The notes under the pieces were generated by a model. It ran no database searches, was not told where the DNA came from, and worked only from the letters and a program-made list of their open reading frames with translations. Below are positions 43,117-54,081 of a stretch of DNA of 64,000 nt, in pieces. Position 1 is the first letter of the stretch. Each line of letters opens with the position of its first letter. The stretch is taken from assembly GCF_030687395.1 (NCBI RefSeq), contig NZ_CP117430.1, positions 3,782,001 to 3,846,000 of the forward strand. Direction: 5' to 3'. Made by a program: the position numbers and the translations under genes. This DNA comes from Pseudomonas wuhanensis. GTDB lineage: Bacteria; Pseudomonadota; Gammaproteobacteria; Pseudomonadales; Pseudomonadaceae.

Positions 43117-43348
43117 CCGGCATTGATAGATCGGCTCAAGACTGGGTCGATCTGTCCGTCTGTCGGCGTCGTTGATTCTGCTGCTCCGCTGCGTATCACA
43201 GTGTGTCTCGCTAGTATGTTGATACATGAGTTTTCACCTGTCCCGCCATTCGACACAGGCCAGATACGTCGCCGCGCTCAAATGCAAGCCAGGTTTGAAG
43301 GGGATCACTCAGAACCCCTGGCCAACGGCTTGCAAAGGAGACATCACC

Positions 43349-44413
43349 ATGAAGATGGCACTGCAGAACACAACCGGCAAAACTCGCCGCCGTCTGGTCG
43401 GCTCATCGATCCTCGCGCTCACCCTGTTCAGCGCTGTCGGTGCGGCCCACGCACAAACGAGCGCAGCTGTGCAGCCAGACGCAATCAGCGCCAGCGCCAC
43501 TCATGCGGCACCCTCCCCGTTCGGCCCGCTGAAGCATGTCAGCGCCGGACTGTTGAACGTGGCGTACGCCGAAACAGGCCCGGCCGATGGGCCGGTAGTC
43601 ATTCTTCTGCACGGTTGGCCGTACGACATTCACAGCTATGATGAAGTCGCGCCATTGCTTGCAGCAAAGGGCTATCGAGTGTTGATGCCGTATGCGCGTG
43701 GCTACGGTGATACGCATTTTCTGTCCGATAAAACGCTTCGCAATGGTCAACCGACCGCGCTGGCAAGTGACGTCATCGATTTTATGGATGCGCTGAAGAT
43801 CAAACAGGCCGTGCTCGGTGGCTATGACTGGGGCGCGCGATCGGCCGACATCGTCTCGGCGTTGTGGCCAGAACGGGTCAAGGCGCTGGTCTCGGTCAGC
43901 GGCTATCTGATCGGTAACCAGGCGGCCGGCAAGAACCCGCTGCCACCCAAGGCCGAGTTGCAGTGGTGGTATCAGTTTTACTTCGCCACCGACCGCGGTC
44001 GCTCCGGGTACGAGAAAAACACCCATGACTTCGCCAAGCTGATATGGCAACTGGCTTCGCCGAAATGGGCGTTCGACGACGCCACTTTCGACCGCAGCGC
44101 CAAGGCGCTGGAGAACTCCGACCATGTCGACATCACGGTATTCAACTACCGCTGGCGCCTGGGTCTGGTTCAAGGCGAAAGCCAATACGAAGCTTTAGAG
44201 CAGAAACTGGCTACGGCGCCTTCCATTAGCGTACCGACCATCACCCTTGAAGGCGATGCCAACGGCGCGCCGCACCCTGCCCCCGAGGATTACGCCAAGC
44301 GCTTCACCGGCAAATACGAGTTCCGGCTGATCAGCGGCGGCATCGGCCACAACCTGCCGCAGGAAGATCCGCAGGCATTCGCCAAGGCTGTGATTGATGC
44401 GGACCACCTTTGA
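43349..44413 (+). CDS. Exported alpha/beta hydrolase (epoxide hydrolase/dehalogenase type)
   Basis: A 354-residue hydrolase with a signal peptide (ILALTLFSAVGAAHA) and an alpha/beta core. HGWPYD (88-93) is the oxyanion site, D160 in LGGYDWGARS the nucleophile of the epoxide hydrolase/haloalkane dehalogenase type, and the final His in GGIGHNLPQEDP. The acid is likely the Asp near LEGDANGAP. ATG 43349 with AAAGGAG upstream is the clear start. The substrate is not readable; export to the periplasm suggests detoxification or scavenging. Confidence 0.85.
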   Translation: MKMALQNTTGKTRRRLVGSSILALTLFSAVGAAHAQTSAAVQPDAISASATHAAPSPFGPLKHVSAGLLNVAYAETGPADGPVVILLHGWPYDIHSYDEVAPLLAAKGYRVLMPYARGYGDTHFLSDKTLRNGQPTALASDVIDFMDALKIKQAVLGGYDWGARSADIVSALWPERVKALVSVSGYLIGNQAAGKNPLPPKAELQWWYQFYFATDRGRSGYEKNTHDFAKLIWQLASPKWAFDDATFDRSAKALENSDHVDITVFNYRWRLGLVQGESQYEALEQKLATAPSISVPTITLEGDANGAPHPAPEDYAKRFTGKYEFRLISGGIGHNLPQEDPQAFAKAVIDADHL

Positions 44414-44459
44414 ATCCGGTCTGACATCCGTGCACTTCCCCCGCTAAGCACCGTCACAA

Positions 44460-44500
44460 CAACGGCTCGTTCCATCTAACGAGCCGTTTTCTATTTTTTG
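44460..44500. terminator. Bidirectional terminator
   Basis: aacggctcgtt pairs with aacgagccgtt across 6 bases, with U-runs on both strands. Separates the convergent hydrolase and lipoprotein genes. Confidence 0.88.
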
Positions 44501-44790
44501 CACTCCGCCAACACCACTTCGCAGGTATTCGGCGTGCCACCGGATCGGCCGGCATAGCGTATGCAATTAGCCAGGGATTTTTCGCGAGCCATGTTCAAGG
44601 TGGAGCCCCAAGCCAGACCACCCTCGCCGGCAGTGGGTAGCGCTTTTGCATAGCAGTTTGAGCCTATGTTTGAGGCCGAATAGCGAGCCGTGGCAGCTTT
44701 GCCTGAACATCCAGTCGTCAGCACCAGGTTGATGGCTAGCAGGGAGAGTAGGACCCATGACGAGCATTGGCACGCTGTTGTTCCGGTCAT
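44491..44790 (-). CDS. Small lipoprotein of unknown function
   Basis: A 99-residue protein with a lipobox (LVLTTGCSGKA, lipidation at the Cys) and four further cysteines in the mature part (NCYAKA, ANCIRY, NTCEVVLAECKK). Outer-membrane or periplasmic anchoring is likely. AGGGGAAA precedes ATG 44790. Family not recognised. Confidence 0.7.
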   Translation of the reverse strand: MTGTTACQCSSWVLLSLLAINLVLTTGCSGKAATARYSASNIGSNCYAKALPTAGEGGLAWGSTLNMAREKSLANCIRYAGRSGGTPNTCEVVLAECKK

Positions 44791-45054
44791 CCCGTTTCCC
44801 CTGTAGCAAGAGGCGTGAGACATGTTTGTGCTCACGTACTACTCAGATTAGACGGTACTGCGCCTACCCTGGGCTCCGTTTAGCGGACTGATTTACGCTG
44901 GCCCTGACATTATCGATTTGTTCTTGATGCCCGGCAGTTTTCGGGCCAAAAGCGGCCCGTTCTGCTGCGGTACTGAATTACTGGTTTTCATGCACAAGCG
45001 GATGGTAAAAACCGGCGCGACAAAACGTGCCGGCTACGTTTCACCATCACTATT

Positions 45055-45405
45055 TCATTTTTTAATGGAAATAATCGTGGCTCTGCCACCCTCCAGGTGA
45101 AAGGAAAACGATACACGGTCTCCAGCCATCAGCCCTGTCATCTGATCATCCGTTACGGAAAAGGCCATGGTCATCGGCGGCCATTGCACAGCTGGCACGG
45201 CGCCATGAGCGATAGTCACTGTGTGCTTCTCGGAGTTAATTGCCTTGATTGTGCCCTCCGCTTTGGCTACTGGAGCCTGCTTTACGTCTTGCTTCATCTG
45301 CATGCCCTCCATACCGTCCATTTTCATGCCCGGCATATCCTCTGCGTGGGCCGAAAGAGACAGTGTGAATACGGTGCTTGCAACGGCAATCAGGGTCAGT
45401 TTCAT
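45055..45405 (-). CDS. cusF: Periplasmic Cu(I)/Ag(I) chaperone CusF
   Basis: A 116-residue periplasmic copper chaperone with a signal peptide ([15 protein letters not shown]). The CusF metal set is present: H67 (TIAHG), W75, M78 and M80 (QWPPMTMAF), which bind Cu(I)/Ag(I) with the Trp stacking on the ion. A Met-rich lead ([15 protein letters not shown]) adds possible sites. It hands copper to CusB/CusA. Its start overlaps the cusA stop by 4 bases. Confidence 0.93.
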   Translation of the reverse strand: MKLTLIAVASTVFTLSLSAHAEDMPGMKMDGMEGMQMKQDVKQAPVAKAEGTIKAINSEKHTVTIAHGAVPAVQWPPMTMAFSVTDDQMTGLMAGDRVSFSFHLEGGRATIISIKK

Positions 45406-48400
45406 ACGACTTTTCCTTCAGGGGTGTTGGTTTCAACTGGGAGGTGCCGGCGACGCATCAGGCGATACGCTGCCGGAATGACAAACAGGGAAAGTAAGGG
45501 TGCAGTGACCATCCCGCCGACCATGGGTGCAGCAATGCGACTCATCACCTCGCTGCCGGTGCCGCTCCCCAAAAGAATGGGTAACAGGCCGGCAATGATG
45601 ACGGCAACAGTCATGGCCTTAGGTCGAACGCGCTGCACAGCGCCTTCACGAATCGCAGCAACCAGCCCACGCTCAGTGCTGTCACCGAGGTCTTCACGTT
45701 CGGCCCAAGCGTGCTTCAGGTAGAGCAGCATGATCACGCCGAACTCGGCAGAAACCCCGGCCAATGCGATAAAGCCGACTCCGGTGGCGACCGACAGATT
45801 GAATCCCAACAGATAGAGGAACCATGCTCCACCAGTCAGTGCGAATGGCAGAGTGGCCATGATCAGCAAGGCCTCATCGAAGCGGGCGAAAGTCAGGTAG
45901 AGCAACACGAAAATGATCAACAGCGTGGCAGGCACCACCAGCTTGAGTCGTGCGTTGGCCCTTTCGAGAAACTCGAACTGTCCCGAGTAGCTCAGGCTCA
46001 TGCCGGGCTGCAACTTGACCTGCTCATTGACGACTCGGCGTAGATCGGCGACCACAGAAGCAATGTCCCTCCCCCGCACATCGATGTACACCCAGCCTGA
46101 AGGCCGTGCGTTCTCGCTCTTGAGCATCGGCGGACCGTCCGTGACCTTGACCTTCGCCACAGTGCCGAGGGTGATCTGGCTCCCCAGAGGGGTGTAGATC
46201 GGCAATTGCTCCAAGGCGCCGAGCGAGTCACGCCACTCCCGTGGGTAACGCACGTTGATCGGGAAGCGTGCGAGCCCCTCAATGGTCTCACCGACATTTT
46301 CACCGCCGATAGCGCCGGCCACGATGGACTGCACATCGGCGATATTCAGTCTGTAGCGGGCGGCGGCCTTGCGGTCGATATCCACGTCGATATAGCGGCC
46401 ACCGGTCAGTCGTTCAGCCAGGGCCGAACTGACACCCGGCACATCCTTGGCCGCACGCTCGACGGCTTGGGTGACAGCATCGATCTGCGCCAGGTTGGTG
46501 CCAGCAACCTTCACCCCGATGGGGCTCTTGATACCCGTGGCCAGCATGTCGATACGATTGCGAATCGGCGGTATCCAGATATTGGTCAGCCCTGGAACTC
46601 GCACCACGCGATCCAGTTCTTCCACGAGTTTTTCCTGGGTCATGCCTGAACGCCATTGCTCTTGCGGTTTGAACTGGATAGTGGTTTCGAACATTTCCAG
46701 CGGTGCCGGATCGGTGGCGGTTTCAGCGCGACCGGCTTTACCGAAGACATGTTCAACCTCTGGAACGGTTTTGATCAGACGATCAGTCTGTTGCAGCAAC
46801 TGCGCCGCTTTCTGCGCCGACAATCCCGGCAGAGCGGATGGCATATAGAGCAGATCGCCCTCGTCCAACGGGGGGAGAAACTCGCCACCCAAGCGAGACA
46901 TTGGCCATAGCGCACTGACAAAAACCAACAGCGCCATCAGCAGCGTAATCTTGGGTCGACACAAGACTGCGTCCAGAGCGGGCTGATAGATCCGAATCAA
47001 CCACCGGTTCAATGGGTTCTGTCGTTCACTGGGAATTCGTCCCCGAATCCAGTAGCCCATCAGCACCGGTACCAAGGTCACTGACAATCCCGCCGCTGCG
47101 GCCATGGCGTAAGTCTTGGTGAAAGCCAACGGGCCGAACAACCGCCCCTCCTGCGCTTCCAGGGTAAATACCGGAATGAACGACAGGGTGATGATTAACA
47201 AACAGAAGAACAGCGCCGGGCCTACCTCTGCCGCCGCTTCGGTCATTACATGCCAATGACGCTCACCCTTCAGCTCCTCTCCAGGATTTGCCACGTGCCA
47301 AGCCTCAATCTTCTTGTGGGCGTTCTCGATCATCACCACCGCAGCATCGACCATCGCGCCAATGGCGATAGCAATCCCGCCCAAGGACATGATGTTGGCG
47401 TTGATCCCTTGGTAACGCATGACGATGAAGGCAATCAGCACCCCCACCGGCAGCGAAATGATCGCCACCAGGGACGAGCGCAAGTGCCAGAGAAAGATCC
47501 CGCAGACCAACGCGACAACGATGAACTCCTCGATTAGCTTGTGGCTGAGGTTTTCCACAGCGCGGTCGATCAGTTTGCTGCGGTCATAGGTGGTGACGAT
47601 TTCCACCCCGGCCGGCAAACTGTTTTTCAGTTCGTCGAGTTTCGTCTTGACCGCAGCAATGGTCTCGCGAGCGTTCTTGCCGCTACGCAAAATCACCACG
47701 CCGCCGACAGTCTCGCCTTCGCCATCGAGTTCAGTGATGCCACGCCGCATTTCCGGTCCCAACTGGATCGTGGCGACATCGCCAAGGGTCACCGGCACGC
47801 CTCCCGAAGCCAGCTTGAGCGGGATCGCCCGAAAGTCATTGAGCGTCTTCAGGTAGCCGGAAGCACGCACGATAAACTCGGTCTCTGCCATCTCCAGCAC
47901 CGCACCACCGGTTTCCTGGTTGGCCTTGCCGATGGCTTCGGTCACCTCGGCCTGAGTAATGCCGAGGCTGGCCAGTTTGAGCGGATCGAGCTGCACTTGG
48001 TACTGCTTGACCATACCGCCCACGGTGGCCACTTCCGCAACGTTGGGCAGGGTCTTGAGTTCGAACTTGAGGAACCAGTCCTGAAGTGCTCGAAGCTGTG
48101 CCAAATCGTGTCCGCCACTGCGATCCACCAGCGCGTACTGGAAGATCCAGCCCACGCCCGTCGCGTCCGGCCCCAACGCCGGTTGGGCGCTGGCCGGCAA
48201 CCGACTTTGTATTTGGCTCAGATACTCCAACACCCGCGAGCGGGCCCAATACAAGTCAGTACCGTCTTCGAACAGCACATAGACAAAGCTGTCACCAAAG
48301 AAGGAGTAGCCGCGCACGGTCTTGGCGCCGGGCACCGAAAGCATGGTGGTTGCCAACGGATAGGTCACTTGGTTCTCGACGATCTGCGGTGCCTGTCCCG

Positions 48401-48560
48401 GATACGGGGTGCGGATGATCACCTGAACATCGGAGAGATCCGGCAGCGCATCGATGGGCGTGCTCTGCACCGACCAGATACCCCAAGCCGTGACAAACAG
48501 TGTCGCCAGTAGCACCAGGAAGCGGTTGGCTACTGACCAACGAATCAGGGCAGCAATCAT
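45402..48560 (-). CDS. cusA: Heavy-metal RND efflux pump CusA
   Basis: A 1052-residue inner-membrane RND transporter of the heavy-metal (HME) type, exporting Cu(I)/Ag(I) from periplasm and cytoplasm across the cell envelope. Start [20 protein letters not shown] is segment 1; [18 protein letters not shown] is the proton-relay segment 4 signature of CusA-type HME pumps. Three methionine sites for Cu would lie in the periplasmic cleft. Translationally coupled to cusB and cusF (4-base overlaps). Confidence 0.96.
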   Translation of the reverse strand: MIAALIRWSVANRFLVLLATLFVTAWGIWSVQSTPIDALPDLSDVQVIIRTPYPGQAPQIVENQVTYPLATTMLSVPGAKTVRGYSFFGDSFVYVLFEDGTDLYWARSRVLEYLSQIQSRLPASAQPALGPDATGVGWIFQYALVDRSGGHDLAQLRALQDWFLKFELKTLPNVAEVATVGGMVKQYQVQLDPLKLASLGITQAEVTEAIGKANQETGGAVLEMAETEFIVRASGYLKTLNDFRAIPLKLASGGVPVTLGDVATIQLGPEMRRGITELDGEGETVGGVVILRSGKNARETIAAVKTKLDELKNSLPAGVEIVTTYDRSKLIDRAVENLSHKLIEEFIVVALVCGIFLWHLRSSLVAIISLPVGVLIAFIVMRYQGINANIMSLGGIAIAIGAMVDAAVVMIENAHKKIEAWHVANPGEELKGERHWHVMTEAAAEVGPALFFCLLIITLSFIPVFTLEAQEGRLFGPLAFTKTYAMAAAAGLSVTLVPVLMGYWIRGRIPSERQNPLNRWLIRIYQPALDAVLCRPKITLLMALLVFVSALWPMSRLGGEFLPPLDEGDLLYMPSALPGLSAQKAAQLLQQTDRLIKTVPEVEHVFGKAGRAETATDPAPLEMFETTIQFKPQEQWRSGMTQEKLVEELDRVVRVPGLTNIWIPPIRNRIDMLATGIKSPIGVKVAGTNLAQIDAVTQAVERAAKDVPGVSSALAERLTGGRYIDVDIDRKAAARYRLNIADVQSIVAGAIGGENVGETIEGLARFPINVRYPREWRDSLGALEQLPIYTPLGSQITLGTVAKVKVTDGPPMLKSENARPSGWVYIDVRGRDIASVVADLRRVVNEQVKLQPGMSLSYSGQFEFLERANARLKLVVPATLLIIFVLLYLTFARFDEALLIMATLPFALTGGAWFLYLLGFNLSVATGVGFIALAGVSAEFGVIMLLYLKHAWAEREDLGDSTERGLVAAIREGAVQRVRPKAMTVAVIIAGLLPILLGSGTGSEVMSRIAAPMVGGMVTAPLLSLFVIPAAYRLMRRRHLPVETNTPEGKVV

Positions 48561-50041
48561 AGCTGGCTCCCTGATTTGTCCAGGCGCTCAACACGCAAGC
48601 CATCGTCGGTCTGACTCACCGCAACCCGGACCTTGTCGCCCGTTTTTAGGCCCTGCATCAGAGCCGGGTTGGCGAGTGGGAACGTCATCGTCATACCGGG
48701 CATGCCCAGCGTCTTGAAAGGACCATGGGCAAGCGTGACTTCTTTGTCGTTGATCTCAACGATCTGCCCATCCGCTTCATGAAAGCTGGAGGCTGCTGCG
48801 CTGGGTGGTGAATCTTTCTCCGTGCTTGTAACAATGCCCTTAAGACTGGCCTCCGAGTCGAGCAAGAACTGGCCCGACGTCACCACCTTCTGGCCTTCTT
48901 CCAGACCTTTCAATATCGCCGTTTTGCCATCGCTTTCCTGCCCGAGGTGCACCTCCACGGGACGGTAGCGGCCCGCGTCTTCGGCGAGCATCACCAGGGC
49001 ACGTCGGCCAGTGCGAATGACGGCTTCGCTCGGCACCCACAACACACTTTGCTCGGACGAACGATTCAGGCGTACCTGCGCCGTCAAACCCGGTTTGAGG
49101 CGCCCGTCCGGATTGGGGAGTTCCACGCGCACACGAAGAGTACGGCTGTCCGGATTGGTCTCGGGCAAAATCGCGCCGACCTTGCCATTGAGCACTGTCC
49201 CCGGGAAGGCTGGCAGACGCGCTTCGATCGCCTGCCCCACGGTGATAGATCCGGCATCCGATTCTGGAACGGCCACGGCTAGCCAGACACTGCTCAAGCC
49301 ATTGACGCGTGCCAGAGTGTCGCCAGTCGCCACGGTCATCCCCGCACGTACGTTCAATTCTTGCAGCACACCGGCAATGGGGCTGGTAAGCGTCAGGTAG
49401 GGCTGGACCTTACCGCCACGCTCTACCTGAGTAATCAGTGTTGCCGGCATCCCTGTGAGTCGTAGTCGCTGGCGGGCCGCAGCCAACAAGTCAGCATCTC
49501 CATTGCGCCTCAGCGCAAGAAACTCTGTCTGGGCAGCGGCCCACTCAGGCACCAGGATATCCGCTAACGCCGCGTTGGCTTTGAGCACATCACCGGGAGC
49601 ATGGTCATAAACCCGCTCCACAAAGCCAGTGGTGCGTGCCTGAATCACCGCGACATCACGTTCGTTGAACGCCAAGACACCTGTCACATCGAGGCTGGAG
49701 TCAAAGATCCCACGGCCGACTGTGGCAAAACGCAGACCGAGATTCTGGGTCAGACCTGGATCGATACTGACGGTCGCACGGTCCCCTGCTCCACTGGCGT
49801 ACTGAGGAACCAGTTGCATGTCCATGAAGGGGGATTTCCCCGGCTTATCGAACTTTTGCTGCGGGTACATGGGGTCGTACCAATACAGAGCCTTGCGTTC
49901 ATCCGGTGAATTGAGGCTCTGTTCCGGGGCGATAGCTGGTACTCCGCTCATGCGCTGGTGAGCGAACCAGTAGCCACCGGCAACACCCAATACCAGCGAG
50001 ATACCTACCAGCAATGCCCCGTTCCATTTTTTAAGGATCAT
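48557..50041 (-). CDS. cusB: Efflux periplasmic adaptor CusB with C-terminal CusF-like domain
   Basis: A 494-residue membrane-fusion protein linking CusA and CusC. The N-terminus is a membrane anchor, then a heavy-metal-binding domain (residues 53-81, [29 protein letters not shown]). The hairpin, lipoyl and beta-barrel domains follow. The last ~75 residues form a CusF-like domain ([20 protein letters not shown]) with its own His and Met ligands, but Met or Gly replaces the Trp. Fusion of CusF to CusB occurs in other bacteria; here a free CusF exists as well. Confidence 0.93.
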   Translation of the reverse strand: MILKKWNGALLVGISLVLGVAGGYWFAHQRMSGVPAIAPEQSLNSPDERKALYWYDPMYPQQKFDKPGKSPFMDMQLVPQYASGAGDRATVSIDPGLTQNLGLRFATVGRGIFDSSLDVTGVLAFNERDVAVIQARTTGFVERVYDHAPGDVLKANAALADILVPEWAAAQTEFLALRRNGDADLLAAARQRLRLTGMPATLITQVERGGKVQPYLTLTSPIAGVLQELNVRAGMTVATGDTLARVNGLSSVWLAVAVPESDAGSITVGQAIEARLPAFPGTVLNGKVGAILPETNPDSRTLRVRVELPNPDGRLKPGLTAQVRLNRSSEQSVLWVPSEAVIRTGRRALVMLAEDAGRYRPVEVHLGQESDGKTAILKGLEEGQKVVTSGQFLLDSEASLKGIVTSTEKDSPPSAAASSFHEADGQIVEINDKEVTLAHGPFKTLGMPGMTMTFPLANPALMQGLKTGDKVRVAVSQTDDGLRVERLDKSGSQL

Positions 50042-51294
50042 TGGCTGGACTCCCCATAAGCAAAATACAGACGCGCACTGGTCAGCGCTCGCTGCTCTTC
50101 CACGTCGATCTGTTTGAGGCGGGCTTCGATGAGTTCACGCCGGGCGGCGACAACGGCGTTCAAATCACCTTTGCCGGACCGATAACTGGCCATGCTGAGT
50201 TCGACCTTTTCCCTGGCCAGCGGCAACAGGCTTTCCTGGTTTCGGCGCACGGCACGATTCAGGCGCTCATAGTCAGCCAGCTCGTTTTCCAGTTGCTGAA
50301 TGTGCTCGCGAGACAGGGCTTCGCGCTCGGCCTCAAGCTGACTGAGTTCAGCCTGTCTGGCTGCAATTTTGGGGTTCTGGCGGGATTCAGGAAACAGCGG
50401 CAGGTCCCAGGAAAATTGCACGCTGACCATATCGCCAAACTCACGGCCACGGCGCTGGTAATCCAGCTCCCAGCTCCAGTCTGACTGCTTCTGCGACACG
50501 GCTTCACGAACCTTGGCTTGCGCTTCGCGGGTCATCGGCACAAACGCGGCCAACTCGGGATGGCGCTGCAATTTATGGGAGTAGCTTGAGGTATCGACGG
50601 GCCATTCGGGCAAGCTGCCCACAGGCTTGTCGTTGGCGGCTGAGCCAATCCAGCGTTTGAGGGCTGCTCGGGCCTGCGCTCTCTGGAGAATCAGATCGTC
50701 CTGTTGCTCCGCCAGTTGAGCCGCTTCTTGCTTGGGCGTCACCGCATCGGCGGGTTGAGCGCGACCACCGACAATCTGAGCCCGGACGGTATCGCTCAAC
50801 AGGCGGTTTTCTTTGTAGAAGTCCTGGAAAAGTGCGTCTTTGCGCTCGACCGAGTAGCTGCTGATCCAGGCCAACGCCGTGGACTGGCGTACCTTCAGAC
50901 GTTCGACTCGACGCTCCGCAGCGGCGCGATCAACGGCCGCATCGGCGACCTCAATGCGCGCTTTGCGCTTGTCGCTGTTGAGCATTTCTTGCCTGACCCC
51001 GACCATTTGCATGGTCATGAAGTCCTGGTCGATGCTCCAGCGATCCGGACCGCCAATGGGGTAGTTCTGAACACCCAGTACCAGTTTGGGGTCAGGTAGC
51101 TCACCGGCTGGAATAGCCGCGCTGCTGGCAGCCTGAATTTTGGCGTCTTGTGCGGTCAGCGACGGCGCATTGTTTTCGGCCAGCCGCAACGCTTCATCGA
51201 GTGTCAATGCGGCAGCGAAGCTCGGCAATGCCAGCACGCTTGCCACCAGACCGGCCACGAGGGGCCAACCTGTGCAATAGCACTTGGAGTTCAT
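50038..51294 (-). CDS. cusC: TolC-like outer-membrane efflux protein CusC
   Basis: A 418-residue outer-membrane channel with a signal sequence (LVAGLVASVLALPSFAAA) and two OEP repeats (LTLDEALRLAENN first). It completes the CusCBA pump. ATG 51294 has CACAGGAA upstream; a frame from 51324 exists without such a site. Overlaps cusB by 4 bases. Confidence 0.9.
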   Translation of the reverse strand: MNSKCYCTGWPLVAGLVASVLALPSFAAALTLDEALRLAENNAPSLTAQDAKIQAASSAAIPAGELPDPKLVLGVQNYPIGGPDRWSIDQDFMTMQMVGVRQEMLNSDKRKARIEVADAAVDRAAAERRVERLKVRQSTALAWISSYSVERKDALFQDFYKENRLLSDTVRAQIVGGRAQPADAVTPKQEAAQLAEQQDDLILQRAQARAALKRWIGSAANDKPVGSLPEWPVDTSSYSHKLQRHPELAAFVPMTREAQAKVREAVSQKQSDWSWELDYQRRGREFGDMVSVQFSWDLPLFPESRQNPKIAARQAELSQLEAEREALSREHIQQLENELADYERLNRAVRRNQESLLPLAREKVELSMASYRSGKGDLNAVVAARRELIEARLKQIDVEEQRALTSARLYFAYGESSQ

Positions 51295-51393
51295 GTTTAC
51301 GATTCCTGTGATCATCCACTGCACGCGTCAAAAGACATGCGCGCAGCTAGTCCATCCCGCTAATGCGAAATGCGGCTCAATGTGGGACAGGAA

Positions 51394-51735
51394 TCAAACG
51401 CGAGGCGGTCGCCATACCCCGGACGGGGTTTGTATGGGTAGGGAATCGCTGGAGAAGGAAAGCACTACGGGGCTGAATACGGTTACTGGAGTCTTGAAGA
51501 TCGAAACTTGCAGCATGCTGCCCGTCTTGCATTCCTGGCCCGGCTTACAAGGTTTGCCGTGCTCGGAAGGGCTTTTCATATCGTTGCAGCAGTCCATGCC
51601 CATGTCGTCCATCATCGCCATGCCCATCGTCTTCATTGGGCAAGGCTCTGTCGGTGCCTGAACGCCCGCCATCCCGCTGAGGGGAAGCGCCAGGCTGATC
51701 ATGAAGATGAGGCAAAACCGCAGATAGCGTTTCAT
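51394..51735 (-). CDS. Small exported Met/Cys/His-rich protein upstream of cusC
   Basis: A 113-residue protein with a signal peptide (FCLIFMISLALPLSGMAG) and a metal-binding region (PCPMKTMGMAMMDDMGMDCC, then EHGKPCKPGQEC) holding eight Met and six Cys. It starts the copper-efflux operon and probably sequesters copper in the periplasm. About 100 bases separate it from cusC. Confidence 0.8.
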   Translation of the reverse strand: MKRYLRFCLIFMISLALPLSGMAGVQAPTEPCPMKTMGMAMMDDMGMDCCNDMKSPSEHGKPCKPGQECKTGSMLQVSIFKTPVTVFSPVVLSFSSDSLPIQTPSGVWRPPRV

Positions 51736-52003
51736 GGGCTGGAGTGTAGTCGCTGAAAATGGCTCTTACAATTGGACACCTGTCATCAACAACCTGTCGT
51801 CAGGCTCCGACGTAGGCGATAACACCGAACATGAATTAAGCCAACATTACGTGAAAAAAATAGACGTTTATGAATTCCACTTTATCGGTGCCATGGGAGA
51901 CGATCGTGCGTGCGCGCCCTCCCAAGGTGCGCAAGTTGCCAAAATTGTCCGGTTACCTACGCTACTGGAACGCACGCATCAGTCCCCATTCTGGAGAACC
52001 AAG

Positions 52004-52483
52004 ATGATCAGCAAAAACACGATTTGTCTCTGGTACGACGGCACCGCGCTGGACGCTGCGAAGTTCTATGCCGAGACGTTTCCGGACAGCGCTGTGGGAG
52101 CTGTCCTTCGCGCGCCTGGCGACTATCCGGCGGGCAAACAGGGCGATGTCTTGACGGTCGAGTTCACGGTGATGGGCATCCCGTGTCTCGGGCTGAACGG
52201 AGGTTCGGCGTTCAAGCACAACGAGGCTTTCTCGTTCCAGGTTGCGACCGACGACCAAGCCGAAACCGACCGCTTGTGGAACGCGATTGTCGGAAACGGC
52301 GGCCAGGAAAGTGCATGCGGCTGGTGCAAGGACAAGTGGGGGCTGTCGTGGCAGATCACACCACGCGTTCTGACAGCTGCGATAACCGATCCTGATCGCG
52401 CGGCGGCCAAGCGCGCGTTCGACGCCATGATGGGGATGAAAAAGATCGACATCGCTGCGATCGAAGCGGCTCTGAAGCGTTAA
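52004..52483 (+). CDS. VOC family protein (PhnB-like)
   Basis: A 159-residue protein of the vicinal oxygen chelate superfamily, PhnB/3-demethylubiquinone-methyltransferase-like group. Signatures are CLWYDGTALDAAKFYAETFP, EFTVMGIPCLGLNGGSAFKH and ESACGWCKDKWGLSWQITPR. Usual members lack known catalysis. Start at MISKNTI; the longer frame lacks support. Confidence 0.85.
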   Translation: MISKNTICLWYDGTALDAAKFYAETFPDSAVGAVLRAPGDYPAGKQGDVLTVEFTVMGIPCLGLNGGSAFKHNEAFSFQVATDDQAETDRLWNAIVGNGGQESACGWCKDKWGLSWQITPRVLTAAITDPDRAAAKRAFDAMMGMKKIDIAAIEAALKR

Positions 52484-52835
52484 CCAGCGGTGCTTGGGGC
52501 TGGGCGCTTAGACCTGTCGGATGCGGGCCGGGGCTGAAGGCCCCCTTGGCCTGGTCATGCGCAAAAACCGAACCGCGCTCGGCCATCGCAGAGAAGTGTT
52601 TTGCTGAAGCCCGAAAACCATTTGCCGCTAAGAACTCGATCTAGAGTGTCGGAGGTTTTGTCATGCATTGGCGAGTCGAACAGTCATCTGAACCCAGCAA
52701 GCTCTAGTCCCCCCGTAGCCTTGGAAGAGATGGCATTGGCCAACCCCAAACGTGCCTTGAGCAAACGCGGCTAGGCGCATTCACGCCGTTATCGTCGACT
52801 CTATTGCCGACCGTACTCCCAGGAGCCTTTTCCCA
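52484..52835. other. Gene-free gap
   Basis: Only short chance frames. AGGAG at 52821 is the ribosome site of the next gene. Confidence 0.5.
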
Positions 52836-53705
52836 GTGTCTGACATGCCGACCCACTTCGCTTACACAAAACGCTTCAACGCCGTACTCGCCTACATTGA
52901 TGCCAATCTCGAAGGTGACCTGTCGGTGAAGACGTTGAGCCATGTGGCGAATTTTTCGGTGTTTCACTTCCATCGACAATTCAGCGCGTTCGCAGGAGTG
53001 CCCGTCTCACGTTATGTGCAACTGATGCGGCTACGACGCGCGGCACATCGCCTCGCCGCCCTCGCTGATCACTCGGTACTGGACGCCGCACTCGGTGCCG
53101 GCTTTGAAAGTCCCGAGGCATTTTGCAGGGCATTTAGACGGGCATTCGGTATGACGCCGAGTGCATTCAGGAAGGAACCGAACTGGCAGGTCTGGAATGC
53201 GGTATTCGCAATCCCTCACTTTTCCAGGACTATCATCATGCAAGTACGAATCGTGGAATTTCCTGAAGTCCGGGTAGCAGCGCTTGAGCACTGCGGACCA
53301 GCCGGGCTCGTCGATGAGAGCGTGCGCAAGTTCATCGAGTGGCGTATGCAGAGCGGACAGTCGCCGGTGGCATCGAGTCGCACCTTTGGCATTCCCTATG
53401 GCAACCCCGATACGACACCTCCACAAGCCTTCCGCTTCGCCATCTGCGGCGAGATTCACGAGGCCGTGGCGCCGAATGGGTTCGGCGTGCACGAGATCGT
53501 CATTCCTGGCAGTCGTTGCGTCGTGGTGCGACACGCGGGGTCACCGGATCACATCGGCGAAACGATCTATCCGATTTACCGCGATTGGCTTCCTGCCAGT
53601 GGAGAAGAACTTCGAGATCAGCCGCTGTTCTTTAATTACCTGAGCGTCTATCCCGAAACGCCGCAGGATCAATGGCAAACGGATGTGTATGTTCCGCTGC
53701 AATAG
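52836..53705 (+). CDS. AraC family regulator with GyrI-like domain
   Basis: A 289-residue regulator combining an N-terminal AraC DNA-binding domain (VLAYIDANLEGDLSVKTLSH and VLDAALGAGFESPEAFCRAF) with a C-terminal GyrI/SbmC-like ligand domain (VRIVEFPEVRVAALEHCGP, RCVVVRHAGSPDHIGETI, WLPASGEE). Rob- and BltR-like members bind cationic drugs or small hydrophobics. The start is GTG 52836, with AGGAG 10 bases ahead. Confidence 0.85.
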   Translation: MSDMPTHFAYTKRFNAVLAYIDANLEGDLSVKTLSHVANFSVFHFHRQFSAFAGVPVSRYVQLMRLRRAAHRLAALADHSVLDAALGAGFESPEAFCRAFRRAFGMTPSAFRKEPNWQVWNAVFAIPHFSRTIIMQVRIVEFPEVRVAALEHCGPAGLVDESVRKFIEWRMQSGQSPVASSRTFGIPYGNPDTTPPQAFRFAICGEIHEAVAPNGFGVHEIVIPGSRCVVVRHAGSPDHIGETIYPIYRDWLPASGEELRDQPLFFNYLSVYPETPQDQWQTDVYVPLQ

Positions 53706-54081
53706 CGGAGCAAGCAGCTTTCGCCCCTGAGCTGACGTTGACGTGGTCCGCTCAGGGTTGTGGATTTCGGCCAGTCATGACTGGCAGGCATCGGCCTCCC
53801 AAAGCCAAAGGTTACATTCAGTCTCCTCGCCCCCCTAATGATCGCGTTCTGCTATCGGCTAGTTATATTGGCGCCAAAAAAAAGAAGTCGCGCGATTACA
53901 GCTGAGGTGTAGGGCGTGAAATATAGGCCTATGATTTATATGAATTTTTAAAAAAAGTCGGAATGGGTAGCGCAGAGCTATCTAGAGACCTCTATTATTT
54001 CGTTATCACCGAGTTCGGTCGAATCACTGTTATACGCCAGCGACAAAGCACGCCCTTAATCTATAAGGATAGGAGAGTAAC
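53706..54081. other. Gap before the AT-rich island
   Basis: No gene seen. Composition becomes AT-rich from about 53900. AGGAG precedes the next ATG. Confidence 0.55.

Noticed and set aside
47541..48512. 323-residue plus-strand frame
   Set aside because: Antisense of cusA.
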